Assembly: GCF_918797505.1 (NCBI RefSeq)
Contig: NC_092802.1
Coordinates: forward strand, 19,985,883-20,049,882
Length of the DNA stretch: 64,000 nucleotides
Source: Bemisia tabaci
Taxonomy: Eukaryota > Arthropoda > Insecta > Hemiptera > Aleyrodidae
Direction: 5' to 3'
In this document: piece by piece, positions 49,000 through 60,727 of the stretch
Numbering within the stretch: position 1 is the stretch's first letter
Layout of the letters: the number at the start of each line of letters is the position of its first letter
Notes under the pieces: generated by a model
The model's database searches: none
Told to the model about the DNA's origin: nothing
Seen by the model: the letters and a program-made list of their open reading frames with translations, nothing else
Made by a program: the position numbers and the translations under genes

Positions 49000-49649
49000 C
49001 GCTCTGCCTACCGTTTCCACGGGGTAAAAGCGAAGTCCGCCGATCTCACCCTACGTCTCTTTGCCGTTTCAAATTTCGCGGGGCAAAAGAGGATCTGCCT
49101 CGAATATTCTATGCTCCAGGCTACAGAATATACAGGCTTCCATGGGCTTCCAGGCTTCTCGAACGTTCGGCATCGGCCAAGGCGGATAAAGAATGGTGGT
49201 CGCATTTCGTACCCTCTGGACGTCACACGGTATCGGGTACATCGGGTACATGGGCTGGCCGCGGCCGGGGGGGCCAACTCAACCTCGGATTGCACGGCAA
49301 AACCCGTACCCTCCTGACGTCACAACGCTTCAAGATGGCAGCCAAAATCGAAATGCGACCACCATTCTTTATCCGCCTTGGGCATCGGCACGCGCTGCGT
49401 GTTCGCGTGTTGTGTTGTGACCGACTGACCGTTATCGTAAAGTGTAATGGCTGCGTAATTGGAAGAAATCTGCGTAATTGAAGTTTTTAAAAATTTCCGT
49501 TTATTATCGCGGTTTTTACTTTTTTAGGCCCTGTGCACCTGTGCTGTGTAGTGTGTGTTTGATTTGTCCTATCATCATTTCCCGCTAATCACGCTATTTT
49601 GTGAGGTTAGAGATCGGCGGATTAACCAATTTCAATTCAATCTTCCACC
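49000..49649 (+). promoter_or_regulatory. Likely promoter and 5' UTR of the transposon genes
   Basis: A GC-rich island in AT-rich DNA upstream of the mini-exon at 49650. It has a full CRE palindrome TGACGTCA at 49315-49322, a half site near 49219, and a 40-bp inverted repeat (49170-49209 and 49349-49388, with GGCGGATAAAGAATGGTGGT). No clear TATA box seen. Promoter role is inferred from position and composition. Confidence 0.45.
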
Positions 49650-52600
49650 ATGGTTGTAAGTATTTTTTCTTGTCATCACAAAAAATTTGTAGTTTGTAGT
49701 ACTCACGTTGGGATCACGAGGCCAATGGACCCTCGAGACGTCAGGATTCTACTACTTAAGTCTAAATGATAACTGTTCCTTGCCATTATCAGCACGTGCC
49801 ATTTTAATTTAAGAATTAGGTTCAGAGGTGAATAAGGTACAATTATAATTCCATTATCATGAAAGTGAGAGTGCAGATTTGAGGTCAGGAGCTCGTCAAA
49901 GCTGTGGTGTCTATGTTGAATTACACTGTTGTATTTGAGTCTTTTCCAGCTTAGGATGTAGTTCCCGACCGTTCAGTTGTCAGTGTGCACATGCATGCGC
50001 AGTGACTGTACAGTGGGCAGCGGGCCACCACCGACTGCCCTTATAGCCTGAGTATGTCATTGATCGAACTGTCGGTCTGTACAATTGACAGTTGCTTATG
50101 TAAAAGAGCTCATGGCTGTAAGTACTTTCAGGTTATAGGCACACCTAAAATTGTGCTTCTTTCTATACTAATGAGCTAAGACACACCTCAGCACAATTTT
50201 GCAAATTGACAGAATGATTTCAGTAATTGAAGGAAGTCAGAACATGCCCTTTCTGCAGGTTGTGACATCGTGCCTGCAATGCTGCCATTACCTACTTTTA
50301 AGGGCTTTTTTTTATGCGGATCGCTGTGGATCACGGTGAACATCGGTATTTTTTTATTCTGTTCCTCAGCCGCGTTCCAAGTGGATCAGGGTGCAACGCT
50401 GGATCGCCCTTCCGAGGTGGGGCGAGCTCGCGAACCAATGTGATCCTAACCTTTTGCGAGGAACTTGCCGTCCCCATCAAAACATAACAATACCAAATCA
50501 AACCAAATTCCAAGTTTGGATTTTTTTATCATTTGGAACACTGTGGATCGGTCCGGATCGCTCAGGATTCCGATCCAGTGCGATCCACCCTGATCCGCAA
50601 TAAAATAAAAGCCCTTCATATTCGAGTTTCATGGCGGATTATTTCCCAAACATTGGCTATGGGCTGTAGGCTGTCCAAAGAAGTTACTTTTCTGCTGAAA
50701 TTCGTATTAGAATGGGACCTCATCTTCTATTAACATGTAAGGTTCCAATTAACCCTTGGAGGGTTTGTCTTGGGACGTTTTAAATATTTCTTAGTATCCG
50801 CCTCGTGATTTTTTCCAGAAATCGTGCGGTGAAAACTGAACCATTCTTAACCAAGCATTCTTTCACATCTGTAATCATTTATAAAGTATGGAGCCAGATG
50901 ATGACTCTTCCTCGTCTTCATGCAGTAGCGAAAGGAGGGATGAACACGGGCCTTCATTGGAAATTGTTTTTCCCAGCTGCAGCACTCCAAAAAAAGATAG
51001 CAGCAGACATGGTAATATCCCCTCATTGGTTTTCGAAAACGAATCCTCTGTTGAAGAATCAGAGTGTTCGCCAGCTAAAGTTCGTAAAATTGTGCCGAGC
51101 GTCTCTGGAAATGAGGAAAACTCTCTTATCACCTCGAATCTAAGTTTTTCCGACACAAGCAGTTTCAACGACTCTGTTGGGCAGGCTTCTATCGATGAAA
51201 CGTCTCTAAAAAAACCTCTTCACACGTACACAAGGGCGGGTCTTTGGAAAAGGCAGCAAAGGCTCAGTAAAGGCAAAGTAAAAGCAACTGAGATTCTCTC
51301 AGATGATGAAAGCACCTCTGTGTCAGAGATTCCAGATATGTCTAATAAGAGCTTCAATGAATCTGAAACTTCTATTGCTCTCTCCTTCTCAGGAAGCACC
51401 TGCGTTCAAAACTTAAACTCAAATATTTCCTTTGATTCTTATTCTGCATCCAAAGAAGAACCCATCCTTGAAAATCTTGACATAAATGATACTCTCTTTA
51501 ATTCTACCTTTCCTGAAGCACCAGCGAATCATCATTCTGATCCGAATGTTGAAGGAGTAGCTAGTGTGGAAGAAAATTCTAACAACTACTCGGTGAACAG
51601 TTATGAATCTGAAAGTGATGATTCGGGAGATGAATTTGATGCTAATGTCTTTGAATGCTCTGATAATGGCCCATTGCACTCTGATTCAGACAATACAGAT
51701 GATGATACCGAGAGTGAAATGGATGATGAAGAATTCTTCTCATACTGTGAATCTCTCAAAGCGGATGGTCCTGCAGTGAATGATGAGCTTTCTGAACTGC
51801 ATGAATTTCTTCGTAGCTGGGCTCTTAAGCACGGAATCACTCATGTTGCTCTTTCAGATCTCTGCAAAGGTCTGAAAGATACTCATCCGGAGTGCTTTAC
51901 TCAGTTGAAAAAAGATGCTCGTTCGATCTTGCACACCCCTAAGGAACCACTCAAGCTAATTAAAGTTGACCCAGGTGAATACATCCATGTTGGACTGCGC
52001 AAACAGTTAAATTTCGCATTTTCTCTTCTGACTACTGTAGTCACATGTTTGTCCCTACTGTTCAACATTGACGGAGTTCAGTTGTATAAAAATACTACGC
52101 ACTCATTATGGACAATTCTAATGATGGTTCCCTGCATTCCTTCGTTAGCCAATAAAGTGTTCGTTATTGGCCTCTACTATGGTAAAACGAAGCCTGAAGA
52201 CGTGAAGGCTTTTTTACAGCCGTTCATTGATGAACTTCTAGATATTATCGCAAATAATAATTTTTCCATCAATGGTGTCCCAGTGAAAATTGACATATTT
52301 GGATTTTGTTGTGATACCCCCGCTCGCTCTTATATTTTATCAACAGTTTCGCATACAGGATATTTTTCATGCTTTCGCTGCACTTCAAGAGGAAGAACTG
52401 TTGCTCATAGAAGAGTTTTCCCAAAATTAAACAGTCGGCCAAGAGAAGATACTAAATTCAGAGCCAAACTTTACAGAAAATTTCAGGTGGGAGAAACCCC
52501 ACTGCTGCAGCTCCCTGGGCTAAATTTTACCCGAAGTTTTATATTAGATCCAATGCATCTAGTATACATCGGTGTTGTCAAAGGGCTGATAACATTGTGG

Positions 52601-55600
52601 GTTAAAGGAAAGCGACCCCACAGATTGTCACCAGCTCTGCGTAGAGAATTGCAAGTAAGGTTAGAGCGCTGCTTCTATTTTATACCATCTGAGTTTTCAA
52701 GGAGGCCGAGGGACCTAAAGAACATCAGTATCTGGAAAGCCACAGAAGTACGTTTATTTCTGTTGTACTTGGGTCCTGTGATTTTGAGACGAATTTTGGG
52801 ACGTAATCAATATTTGCATTTTCTTGAGCTAGCAATAGCAATGCGCATATACCACAGTGCGGTCCTTTGTGCAAACGTTGAAAACAGGAACTACGCTAAA
52901 TCATTATTGTTTCATTTCGTCGAAAACATCAAATTGCTTTATGGAGTGAAGTTTGTCTCTCATAACTGCCACACTCTAAATCACTTGTGGGAGGATGTAG
53001 AGTACTTTATAGGAAGTATTGAAGACTTCACTATAGATTGTATATCAGCATGGCCATTTGAGAACTTCAATCAATTTTTTTCAAAATACACCAGAGGGCG
53101 TGCCAAAGCACTACAACAACTTGGCAGAAGACTGGCAGAATTGTTTTCCTCAGAATATTGGCAGGCCAAATACTACGCCAAAAACAAGAGCTTGAATGGT
53201 GAACTTTTGGATAAGCACAGTGATGGGCCAGTTCCTTTGTTATGCAAAGGTGTACAATATAAAACGGCTCAATTCCCGGCCTTCAAACTCTCAGTGGACA
53301 AGTTAGGGGACTGCGTTTGTGGGACCAAAACCGGAGACGTCATTATTGCAATGAACTTTATTCATGATAGAAAAAATGGCGTTAAATATGTTGTGGGAAA
53401 AAGATTTGAGCAGAAAAGTAACTTTTTCATGGAGCCTATGCCTGATAGCCAATTATACGGAATATCAAGTGTTTCCAATCCGTCTAAAACCGTACGCACT
53501 TGGCCTTTGTCTGAAATCGTTGTGAAATACGTACGTGTACCTCTTAACGAAGAAGAATATGTTGTCCTCCCATTATTGCATTCTGATCTTACACCGTCAA
53601 ATTTTTGAATATCTCTTGTCCTCAGCTTTTCTCCTCTTTTGTAAGTATGAAAGTCCTCATGGCAAGCTTCAGTACAAATTGATTTTTCCCACTGTTTCCT
53701 GCTCTTGCTCCTACTTTATTTTCAACGCTTTGCCTTGTCCTGTCCTTAGCTAATTCACAACAGGCAGAATAAGTACCGATTTGGTAAGGAAGCAGGTATC
53801 CTTACTGCATCGGTCAACTTCTTAAGTGAAGAAATAATTGCATTTTTTCTGTGTGTGGAGGCCATTCAACTTGGAGTGTTTGAAAATAATGACTTGCAGA
53901 TAGTTATAATTATGTTACCTCCTTTGAAAATTTATCATCCTTATCACTAATTCCTCATTGGACCACTTGGAACATTCAAACCATTGTAATGCACTCATCA
54001 GTCATCAACTCTACTCTTTGCTGCATTTGTATGAATGGAAATTTCAATATTTAAGCACTATTACTGAGGACCGGTTGATGTTTGATGAGAACATTCCAAC
54101 GGATTGAGTTTTCTGATAGATCCACCAAAGAAATTCATTCTAAATCTAGTGTACATCATTGAAACATCCAAAGAATGAAAAAAGAATTTGAATTTCTGTT
54201 TAAATTACGTCCATAACTGCGTAAGACTTGGATAATCAGAGTTCAGGAGTGTTGCAATTTTAAAAAATTTATATTCACTTAAGAAATTAAGAAAGAGGCA
54301 CACAACAGGCAGTATTAATTTTGAATTGAACCAGCCCTCACACAAACAAGCAACCAGAACAAACAGCATAAGAAAAGAGAAAACCTTGACCAAAATTAAG
54401 ACAACTCCGTTTAGGATTTATTGCACTTTTTTCCCCCTGGAGAAAACTTACATTTTAATTCAATTGAAAATTTTTATAAATTCTCTTAATTTCAATTACA
54501 GGGCTCAACCAGCCGTTCCTCGGTGAAGAATTGTCTTTGGACCTTAGTAAAATTCCATCACGGTCCAGAAGAGGAGCTCGACATTATCTGCAGTAAATGG
54601 ATCATGGAAACAACCAAAGAAATTGAAGTAGAAGGAAAGAAAATTGTTTTATTTGATGCTAAATTTCCCAATGCGACGGGGAAGGAGTTGGAGGCTATGG
54701 TTAAAACCTGTACTGATCTAGCTGAAACTGGAGATTTCACCATTATTCAAGTAGAAATAATTGAAAGTGACTATGGTGAGTTAGTACCTTTAATATTTCT
54801 AATTGGACCCTTGAAAGAAGCTCTCATGTTTTGACATACCTATTCTTCAACTTGTCAGGGCTTCTTAAGAAAAAAATCCTCCTTAGTTTTCATAATTTTT
54901 AAGGATCTGTGCAAAATGCTGGAATGTGCATGCTGGCTTGATTTCAAAATTTTGTACGGTGCTCTGCTACATACAATTTTAAACTTTTCTCAAATGTTTC
55001 GAAGAATCGTTGACAGATTCCGGTAATTTGCTTAACCTCTTGAAACCAAGAACCAAGAAACCTCTTGACTTTCCTGATCATACGCAAAGTCAGGATTCCT
55101 CAATTCCATGTTTTCTGCAGCCCCCTAATTTGCTTGTTTCCTTATTGCCTACCGAATTTGATCTATAACTGATTAAGCACAAAACATTCGAAAAGTACAT
55201 AATTTTAATGCTGCTGTAGGCAACAAGTCATTCTTATCTTCAGGAAAGGAGTGAGAAAGTAGCTTTTTGGTTTGGAAAAACATGGATGGTTAGATATATT
55301 TTTTATTTATTTTTTTTATCATTATTAAGATTTACGCTGATAGCAAAGTTATGTTTATTTTTCTGGCCCGTAAGACTTTCTTAGAATGAGTTTTTAGAAT
55401 ATCAAAATTAAGCACTGAAGATCAGCCTAAGGTGTAACCTAACCCATTGAAGACTCCTTTCTAGACACTACCTATAATCGTGTTTCAGCATCCAAAGAAA
55501 TGTTTAGGATATGTCCGAAACAGGTACTTTTGCTACCAGGATAGGTATTGGAAAAACCTTTTTAACGCAAGCGCTTATTTGATTGTGTTTCTATATTTCC

Positions 55601-58600
55601 AGATGATTATTCAAGTGCCTTGGCAGATTTAGTCAGAGTTTCTAAAGGAAAGAAGTTAGCAAAACAAAGCGAGGATGAGAGGAGTCAGAATAAACGGCCC
55701 CGCATCAGATCAGAGGTGGTAGCAAACGCCATAAAACAAGCTCAATTATCGTCTAAATCTGAGACACCAAAATCGAAAGTGCACCAAAAACAACAAGAAG
55801 AGGTGGCTAAGTTTACAGCATTTGTAAATACGCTTCCTATCCCTCCTTCTAAACCGCTCAAAGGAAAGAGCTTGTCTGGAAAAAAGTTTTTAACACCCTC
55901 ACCAAGCCAGACTGAAGCAAAAGGCTCATCTGTGAAGAAATCGCTTACATCTCCATCCAACCTGTCCGAAGTAAAAGATACATCTGCTACTGAACATCCT
56001 ACATCTTCAGCTAAAGTCGCTGCAACCAAAGACTCGCCTGGAACTAGTATTCATAAATCATCAAAAAATGAGTCTGCAGTGTCGAATTCAAAGTCATTGA
56101 AACGAGCAAAGGAAGACCGAGGGCAGAACTTGAACTGTCCTCATCATAAGAAGTACCATAAATGTTCATCCCAGGGTGAGATAACAAACGAATCTCTGGC
56201 GGCTGGTCTTTGTCAAATTTCATGTAAGTTTACCTATTCTACCCAAGTTGAACTTCTCAACATACTGCATAGCATTGAGATGAACACTTTCTAATTTATA
56301 TTCGGTAGGAATTAATCAGTCCCCTCACTTCCCCATGCCATCTCTTAGTCATGTAAAACTTGAGGGTTTATGAAGGATAGAAGACAGTGATTACCATGTT
56401 TGCAATTCTCTTAAAGTTATTAAAGTTGCACATAATTTTGCCCGTTTTGTGGTTCTACAGCTTGACAGTTAATGCCCGATCGTTTTTTCTTTCTTCACCT
56501 TTTAAATTACTATACTGTAAATTTAAAAATCGAGAACTGTATAGTTTCCTTCAGCTGAATGTGGAATAGGTGATGCAATTGTGATTAACGCAAAATACAA
56601 TTTTTATTTATTTATTTTTTTTAACAGGTAACGAAACAAATTTGAACTCACAATTGAATGAATACATATAAGTAATTGGAGTTCTTCAAAAAGCATTGCT
56701 GTCAATGATATTTTCAATGCTCAGTACGTTAATAATCATAACTCCTAATTTTGATAGGTTCCTCGATCATGCTAAGGTTTTCGCCTCCTCATTGGTATAC
56801 GAAAATATTTGTTTCATTAAGTAAGTTGAATTTTCAAGAAAGGAACCCAGCCGCATGCAATGCTGCTAAAATTGAGCAATTTCCTATACTTATTAAGAAA
56901 AAAACCTTTTTCAGTTTTTATTTTTAGATACTCCAAAAAATTGGTAATTTTGAAAGATAATGATTTGGAGGAGTTCACTTCCCTAACTACATCCTTTCAA
57001 TTTTTGTGGATAAAGGTGAAGTTGTCCTATCTCAGTAACATTGTACTTGTTTGGTTCCCTTCTGATAAATTTGATCAAAATGCATCCCATTTTTCTGATT
57101 TAGGTACCCAGTATGAGCACAGGGCTGAAATAAAAACTATTTTAAAGAATATGAGGAGCGAACAGAACAGTTCTTCTTCATCTGCTGCAACAAAGGAAAA
57201 ACTTCCCAATCAACTTATGCTGCATGACGTTGATTTCTCTGTAATGGAGCCTCTGCCAATGAGGTCAATTACAGCAGTAAAACGCATGGAGGAGAAACTT
57301 GAAAACCCCAATTTTTATGTAAATCTTGTAAGTCTACATAATTATTTTCTTTGGTTTTGTTCCAACTAGTTTTTCTCACAGCTAATACGAATCCCACTAA
57401 ATTCTTAAATGTATCACAGTTTTATCTAAAAAGGAGGGTACTTGAGTGATTTTAGCTCATGAAAATAATCAGTTAGAGATTACTTTTGTTATCATCATTT
57501 AAATGTTAATTTTTTTATGTTGCGTAAGGTCTCAGCTGGCAAAACATTTCAGTAAAATCATATACTGTACATTTCATTGTGCAACATTTTTCACAGAAAT
57601 TTCATTGTCTTCTCAATTTTCTTTTTACTAGGTGAGTGCATTATCTTACAATGTATCAAAAAAAAAACATGATACCAATACCGCAAGAAATGTTTTGCAT
57701 ACTCTGGTGCATGATAAAATCACCAAAAAGTTTACATGGGCTGGACAGTCCAAACAAGGACAAGAACATAAATATCCTTTTGGGGCGATGAAGCTAAAAA
57801 GTGTTGTTTTGGGTAAGGATTACTTCAAGTGCTTCCTCTTTAGTTCTAAGTAAGTATTTTTTCCTTAAGCCATGAGTGATAATGGAGTTGTTGCCAAATC
57901 TTCTGACAGACAGTTGGCCAGATTTAAAGGTGGGCTAAATAAACTTACCCTCACAATTTAGGGGGGGGGGGTCTTACGTTTTGAAACACTATCTCCTTTG
58001 TTATTAGTCTTGAACGTGCAATGAGGGAGGAAGTTATTGCGATTTTGAAAGGTTGAAAAGAAAGACACTCACTAAAATGGAAATCTCGGTTGTCGATACG
58101 CCACTCGCCGTGGGGTGACAAACAGCCTAGTCTTGTCCTGTTAATGACACATCGAATTTGAGCATATGAACTAAGTCTAAAATCCAATCTTTTATTTGCC
58201 AAATTTTTTTGAAGTTTCACTCTGTCTCTCCTTCAATTACAGGATTATGAATATAGCATAAAGTAACTGCCGACGCTGATGGACCGATAATGTATGCTCA
58301 TTATCATAACTGTCAAATTTAAATAGATAGGCCACGTATCATTTTGGCCAGTTGATCAACATAGTCAAGTCTCCTCTGTTTTATTCACAGTTTTGACTAT
58401 TTTTATGTCTCATAAAGTTTGTGTGAAATAAAAAAAGCCCCTTCTTTCTTTCAGATGCAACCATGCTGTTACAAAAGAAAGTAATTAAAGACAGTGACAT
58501 CTCGGTTTCGATTAACCAATGGTTCTCTCAGAGAACCCAAGCACACAAGGCCTCTGCAGCTCCTAAGCCGTAAGTTCAATCTAAATGATTTTTTCGAAAA

Positions 58601-59458
58601 GACCAATTACAATAATGCAATAAATACGAAAGGGGGCGTCTGCGAGTGGAGTATGAATATCTATCAAAGTTTTGGTGAAAGTTGCCATTCTCCATTTTCA
58701 TTATTTCCAAGATTTTTAATGTGTTTCTTTAAATGACCATCATTTTAGCACGTATCAAAATAGCAATCTGCAACTTCCATAATGAGTCCTTTTTTATCCT
58801 TCTTCCAAGAGTGTATCACTTGATGGTGGTTTTTATTAAAAAGAAAAAAAAATTAACAAAACAGTTACAGTAAAAGTTAGAAGGAAAGCAAAAGTAAAAG
58901 GAAGACAGAGACTCCTGAAGACTGTTTCTCCTTAACCTTCATCAAACACTACAATAAAATTAAGGAAAAGCGTTGAATAACGTTGAATTTCGGATTGGCC
59001 GGAATATTGACACCATCTTGTACCGGCCTGTGTCATGGGTCAAACAAATCCTCAAAATGCTTCAATGCTTTCAAATGCTTGATCAATGCAACCACCTCCT
59101 CTTTTTTCTCCTATGATAAAACAATATCTAAGTGTAGCAGATTTCTTTGATTACTTCATTACATTTCAGTACTTTTTCTTTTCTAATGTCCTAGAGAAGA
59201 TGTGTTTCTCTCTGCTCATTATTGTAGGAAGCAATTTCACATGCTCAGTATTCTATTCTTTTTGTCTGCAGGGTTCAGATGAAATTACTTCTACAATCAG
59301 AATCAGAATCAGAATCTGATGAAGAATTGCCACCACCTACATCGGATGATAATGAAAGAATTGAAATCATGGACTCAGATGAACAAGACGAAGATGCCGA
59401 AGGCGAAGATCGCTCTAATGAGGACAGAGACGATGACATTACTGATGTTAATTGTTAA
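49650..59458 (+). CDS. Transposon accessory protein with DUF4806-like domain, 7 exons, 535 aa
   Basis: Exons join(49650..49655, 54502..54775, 55603..56223, 57104..57327, 57632..57812, 58455..58569, 59272..59458); all GT/AG, frame kept throughout. The start is a two-codon mini-exon (CCACCATGG context) before GTAAGT, joined in phase to 54502. Domains: an N-terminal region of about 90 aa with the pattern WTLVKFHHG..EELDIICSKWI; a basic Ser/Lys/Pro-rich linker; a Cys/His cluster NCPHHKKYHKC (about residue 270); a DUF4806-like domain (about 350-470) with MRSI.AVKRMEEKLENPNFY, a TWAGQSKQG..KYPF core and SISINQWF-like end; and a Ser-Glu/Asp-rich acidic tail. Such proteins accompany transposase genes in invertebrate genomes (from memory). 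The transposase ORF sits inside intron 1. Role is likely DNA binding or regulation. Exon 1 is the least certain part. Confidence 0.72.
50300..50616. mobile_element. MITE with AAGGGCTTTT ends inside accessory-gene intron 1
   Basis: AAGGGCTTTTTTTTATGCGG at left and a complement-like CCGCAATAAAATAAAAGCCC at right. The interior is a set of GGATC(A/G)GGGT/GATCC motifs in both orientations. Confidence 0.6.
50888..53608 (+). CDS. CACTA/CMC-like transposase (Tnp2-related), 906 aa, intronless
   Basis: Single open frame. A 3' splice site (TTTTTTCCAG, about 50818) 70 bp upstream suggests a spliced 5' UTR. The first 290 residues are Ser/Asp/Glu-rich and disordered. Then: ITHVALSDLCKGL (about 315), LFNIDGVQLYK (about 392, first catalytic Asp candidate), a GLYYGKTKP strand, CCDTPARSYIL (about 470), a zinc knuckle-like HTGYFSCFRC (about 490), LDPMHLVYIG (about 552, second Asp candidate), HNCHTLNHLWEDV (about 693) and SAWPFENFNQ (about 720, acidic third residue candidate) followed by LQQLGRRL. 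This order matches animal Tnp2-type transposases. The frame is intact with no stop, so the protein could be functional. It lies within intron 1 of the accessory gene on the same strand. Confidence 0.82.
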   Translation: MEPDDDSSSSSCSSERRDEHGPSLEIVFPSCSTPKKDSSRHGNIPSLVFENESSVEESECSPAKVRKIVPSVSGNEENSLITSNLSFSDTSSFNDSVGQASIDETSLKKPLHTYTRAGLWKRQQRLSKGKVKATEILSDDESTSVSEIPDMSNKSFNESETSIALSFSGSTCVQNLNSNISFDSYSASKEEPILENLDINDTLFNSTFPEAPANHHSDPNVEGVASVEENSNNYSVNSYESESDDSGDEFDANVFECSDNGPLHSDSDNTDDDTESEMDDEEFFSYCESLKADGPAVNDELSELHEFLRSWALKHGITHVALSDLCKGLKDTHPECFTQLKKDARSILHTPKEPLKLIKVDPGEYIHVGLRKQLNFAFSLLTTVVTCLSLLFNIDGVQLYKNTTHSLWTILMMVPCIPSLANKVFVIGLYYGKTKPEDVKAFLQPFIDELLDIIANNNFSINGVPVKIDIFGFCCDTPARSYILSTVSHTGYFSCFRCTSRGRTVAHRRVFPKLNSRPREDTKFRAKLYRKFQVGETPLLQLPGLNFTRSFILDPMHLVYIGVVKGLITLWVKGKRPHRLSPALRRELQVRLERCFYFIPSEFSRRPRDLKNISIWKATEVRLFLLYLGPVILRRILGRNQYLHFLELAIAMRIYHSAVLCANVENRNYAKSLLFHFVENIKLLYGVKFVSHNCHTLNHLWEDVEYFIGSIEDFTIDCISAWPFENFNQFFSKYTRGRAKALQQLGRRLAELFSSEYWQAKYYAKNKSLNGELLDKHSDGPVPLLCKGVQYKTAQFPAFKLSVDKLGDCVCGTKTGDVIIAMNFIHDRKNGVKYVVGKRFEQKSNFFMEPMPDSQLYGISSVSNPSKTVRTWPLSEIVVKYVRVPLNEEEYVVLPLLHSDLTPSNF
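53609..54501. other. Transposase 3' region and rest of accessory intron 1
   Basis: AT-rich, no second coding exon recognised. The transposase transcript must end here for the accessory exons not to be joined to it, but I see no decisive poly(A) signal. Confidence 0.35.
56628..56671 (+). other. Possible alternative terminal exon of the accessory gene
   Basis: After TTTTTTAACAG, the bases continue in phase from exon 3 (56223) for about 14 codons and then reach TAA. Splicing here would yield a short protein lacking the DUF4806-like domain, of about 315 aa. Confidence 0.3.
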
Positions 59459-59669
59459 CAATGATGCTGATTGAATTTCTAATTTTTTGCTTGCCTTTTC
59501 TTTACGTATCCACTAGCATTCATTAATGCTTCTTATAATTTAAAATATTTTGACTATTTACTATGTGTTCACATTTAACGCTATTCCCATTCACGATAAA
59601 TGAAGGAAGGCAATATTTAATCTTGCCAATTTTCAACAATTATTACTCGAAAATTACTCAATTACTCAA

Positions 59670-60478
59670 TGGGCCTGTTGTAAACTTTTGCCAGTTGCCA
59701 AAATGATAAGTGGCCTATCTATTTAAATTTGACAGTTATGATAATGAGCATACATTATCGGTCCATCAGCGTCGGCAGTTACTTTATGCTATATTCATAA
59801 TCCTGTAATTGAAGGAGAGACAGAGTGAAACTTCAAAAAAATTTGGCAAATAAAAGATTGGATTTTAGACTTAGTTCATATGCTCAAATTCGATGTGTCA
59901 TTAACAGGACAAGACTAGGCTGTTTGTCACCCCACGGCGAGTGGCGTATCGACAACCGAGATTTCCATTTTAGTGAGTGTCTTTCTTTTCAACCTTTCAA
60001 AATCGCAATAACTTCCTCCCTCATTGCACGTTCAAGACTAATAACAAAGGAGATAGTGTTTCAAAACGTAAGACCCCCCCCCCCCCCTAAATTGTGAGGG
60101 TAAGTTTATTTAGCCCACCTTTAAATCTGGCCAACTGTCTGTCAGAAGATTTGGCAACAACTCCATTATCACTCATGGCTTAAGGAAAAAATACTTACTT
60201 AGAACTAAAGAGGAAGCACTTGAAGTAATCCTTACCCAAAACAACACTTTTTAGCTTCATCGCCACAAAAGGATATTTATGTTCTTGTCCTTGTTTGGAC
60301 TGTCCAGCCCATGTAAACTTTTTGGTGATTTTATCATGCACCAGAGTATGCAAAACATTTCTTGCGGTATTGGTATCATGCTTTTTTTTTGATACATTGT
60401 AAGATAATGCACTCACCTAGTGTCTATCTGTAAGGAATGACTCTTATTTTTGCCCTGCAAAAGTTTGCAACAGGCCCA
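59670..60478. mobile_element. Pack-type element carrying an inverted copy of an accessory-gene exon
   Basis: GGGCCTGTTGTAAACTTTTG at the left and its complement (one mismatch) at 60458-60478 bound 809 bp. All but about 20 bp on the left and 57 bp on the right is an inverted copy of 57627-58352, which is exon 5 with its 3' splice site and part of intron 5. AT flanks both ends. Confidence 0.75.
60195..60421 (-). pseudogene. Inverted copy of accessory-gene exon 5
   Basis: Nearly identical to 57627-57853; one visible amino-acid change (Gly to Val at the PFGAM position). The 3' splice site (CTAG before GTGAGTGC) is copied too, so the exon is splice-ready but antisense to the parent gene. Confidence 0.85.
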
Positions 60479-60524
60479 TTTACTTGAAAATTATGTAATA
60501 TTTACGCAACACTTTCCACTCAAA

Positions 60525-60659
60525 TTTCAAGGGTCTCTTACGTCGAAGAGAATCCATGCCACCCAGAGTGCAATTCATCAGCATATTGCAAAAAGCAATC
60601 AATGTGTTGCTAATCTTAGCAATCTAATTTCGCCAAAACAAATCTGTGAAATCGCTTAA
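60525..60659 (+). other. Exon-like segment, function unknown
   Basis: After TTTCAAG the frame reads GSLTSKRIHATQSAIHQHIAK and ends about 22 residues later at a stop (60657-60659). The composition looks coding but no upstream partner is evident. Confidence 0.25.
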
Positions 60660-60727
60660 AATCTGGTTTCATTTAATGAAGTTTTTGTGCCCTGATTATA
60701 CTTATGTTTTTTTGTGTTTTGATATTT

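Noticed and set aside
48930..49481. 183-codon plus-strand ORF upstream of the transposon genes
   Set aside because: It runs over an inverted repeat and a CpG-rich promoter-like stretch, overlaps several equally long frames on both strands and shows no motif.
57951..60097. Repeated 89/90-codon ORF (57951-58220 minus, 59825-60097 plus)
   Set aside because: It lies in the intron part of the captured segment, runs through a G homopolymer of different length in the two copies and lacks known motifs.
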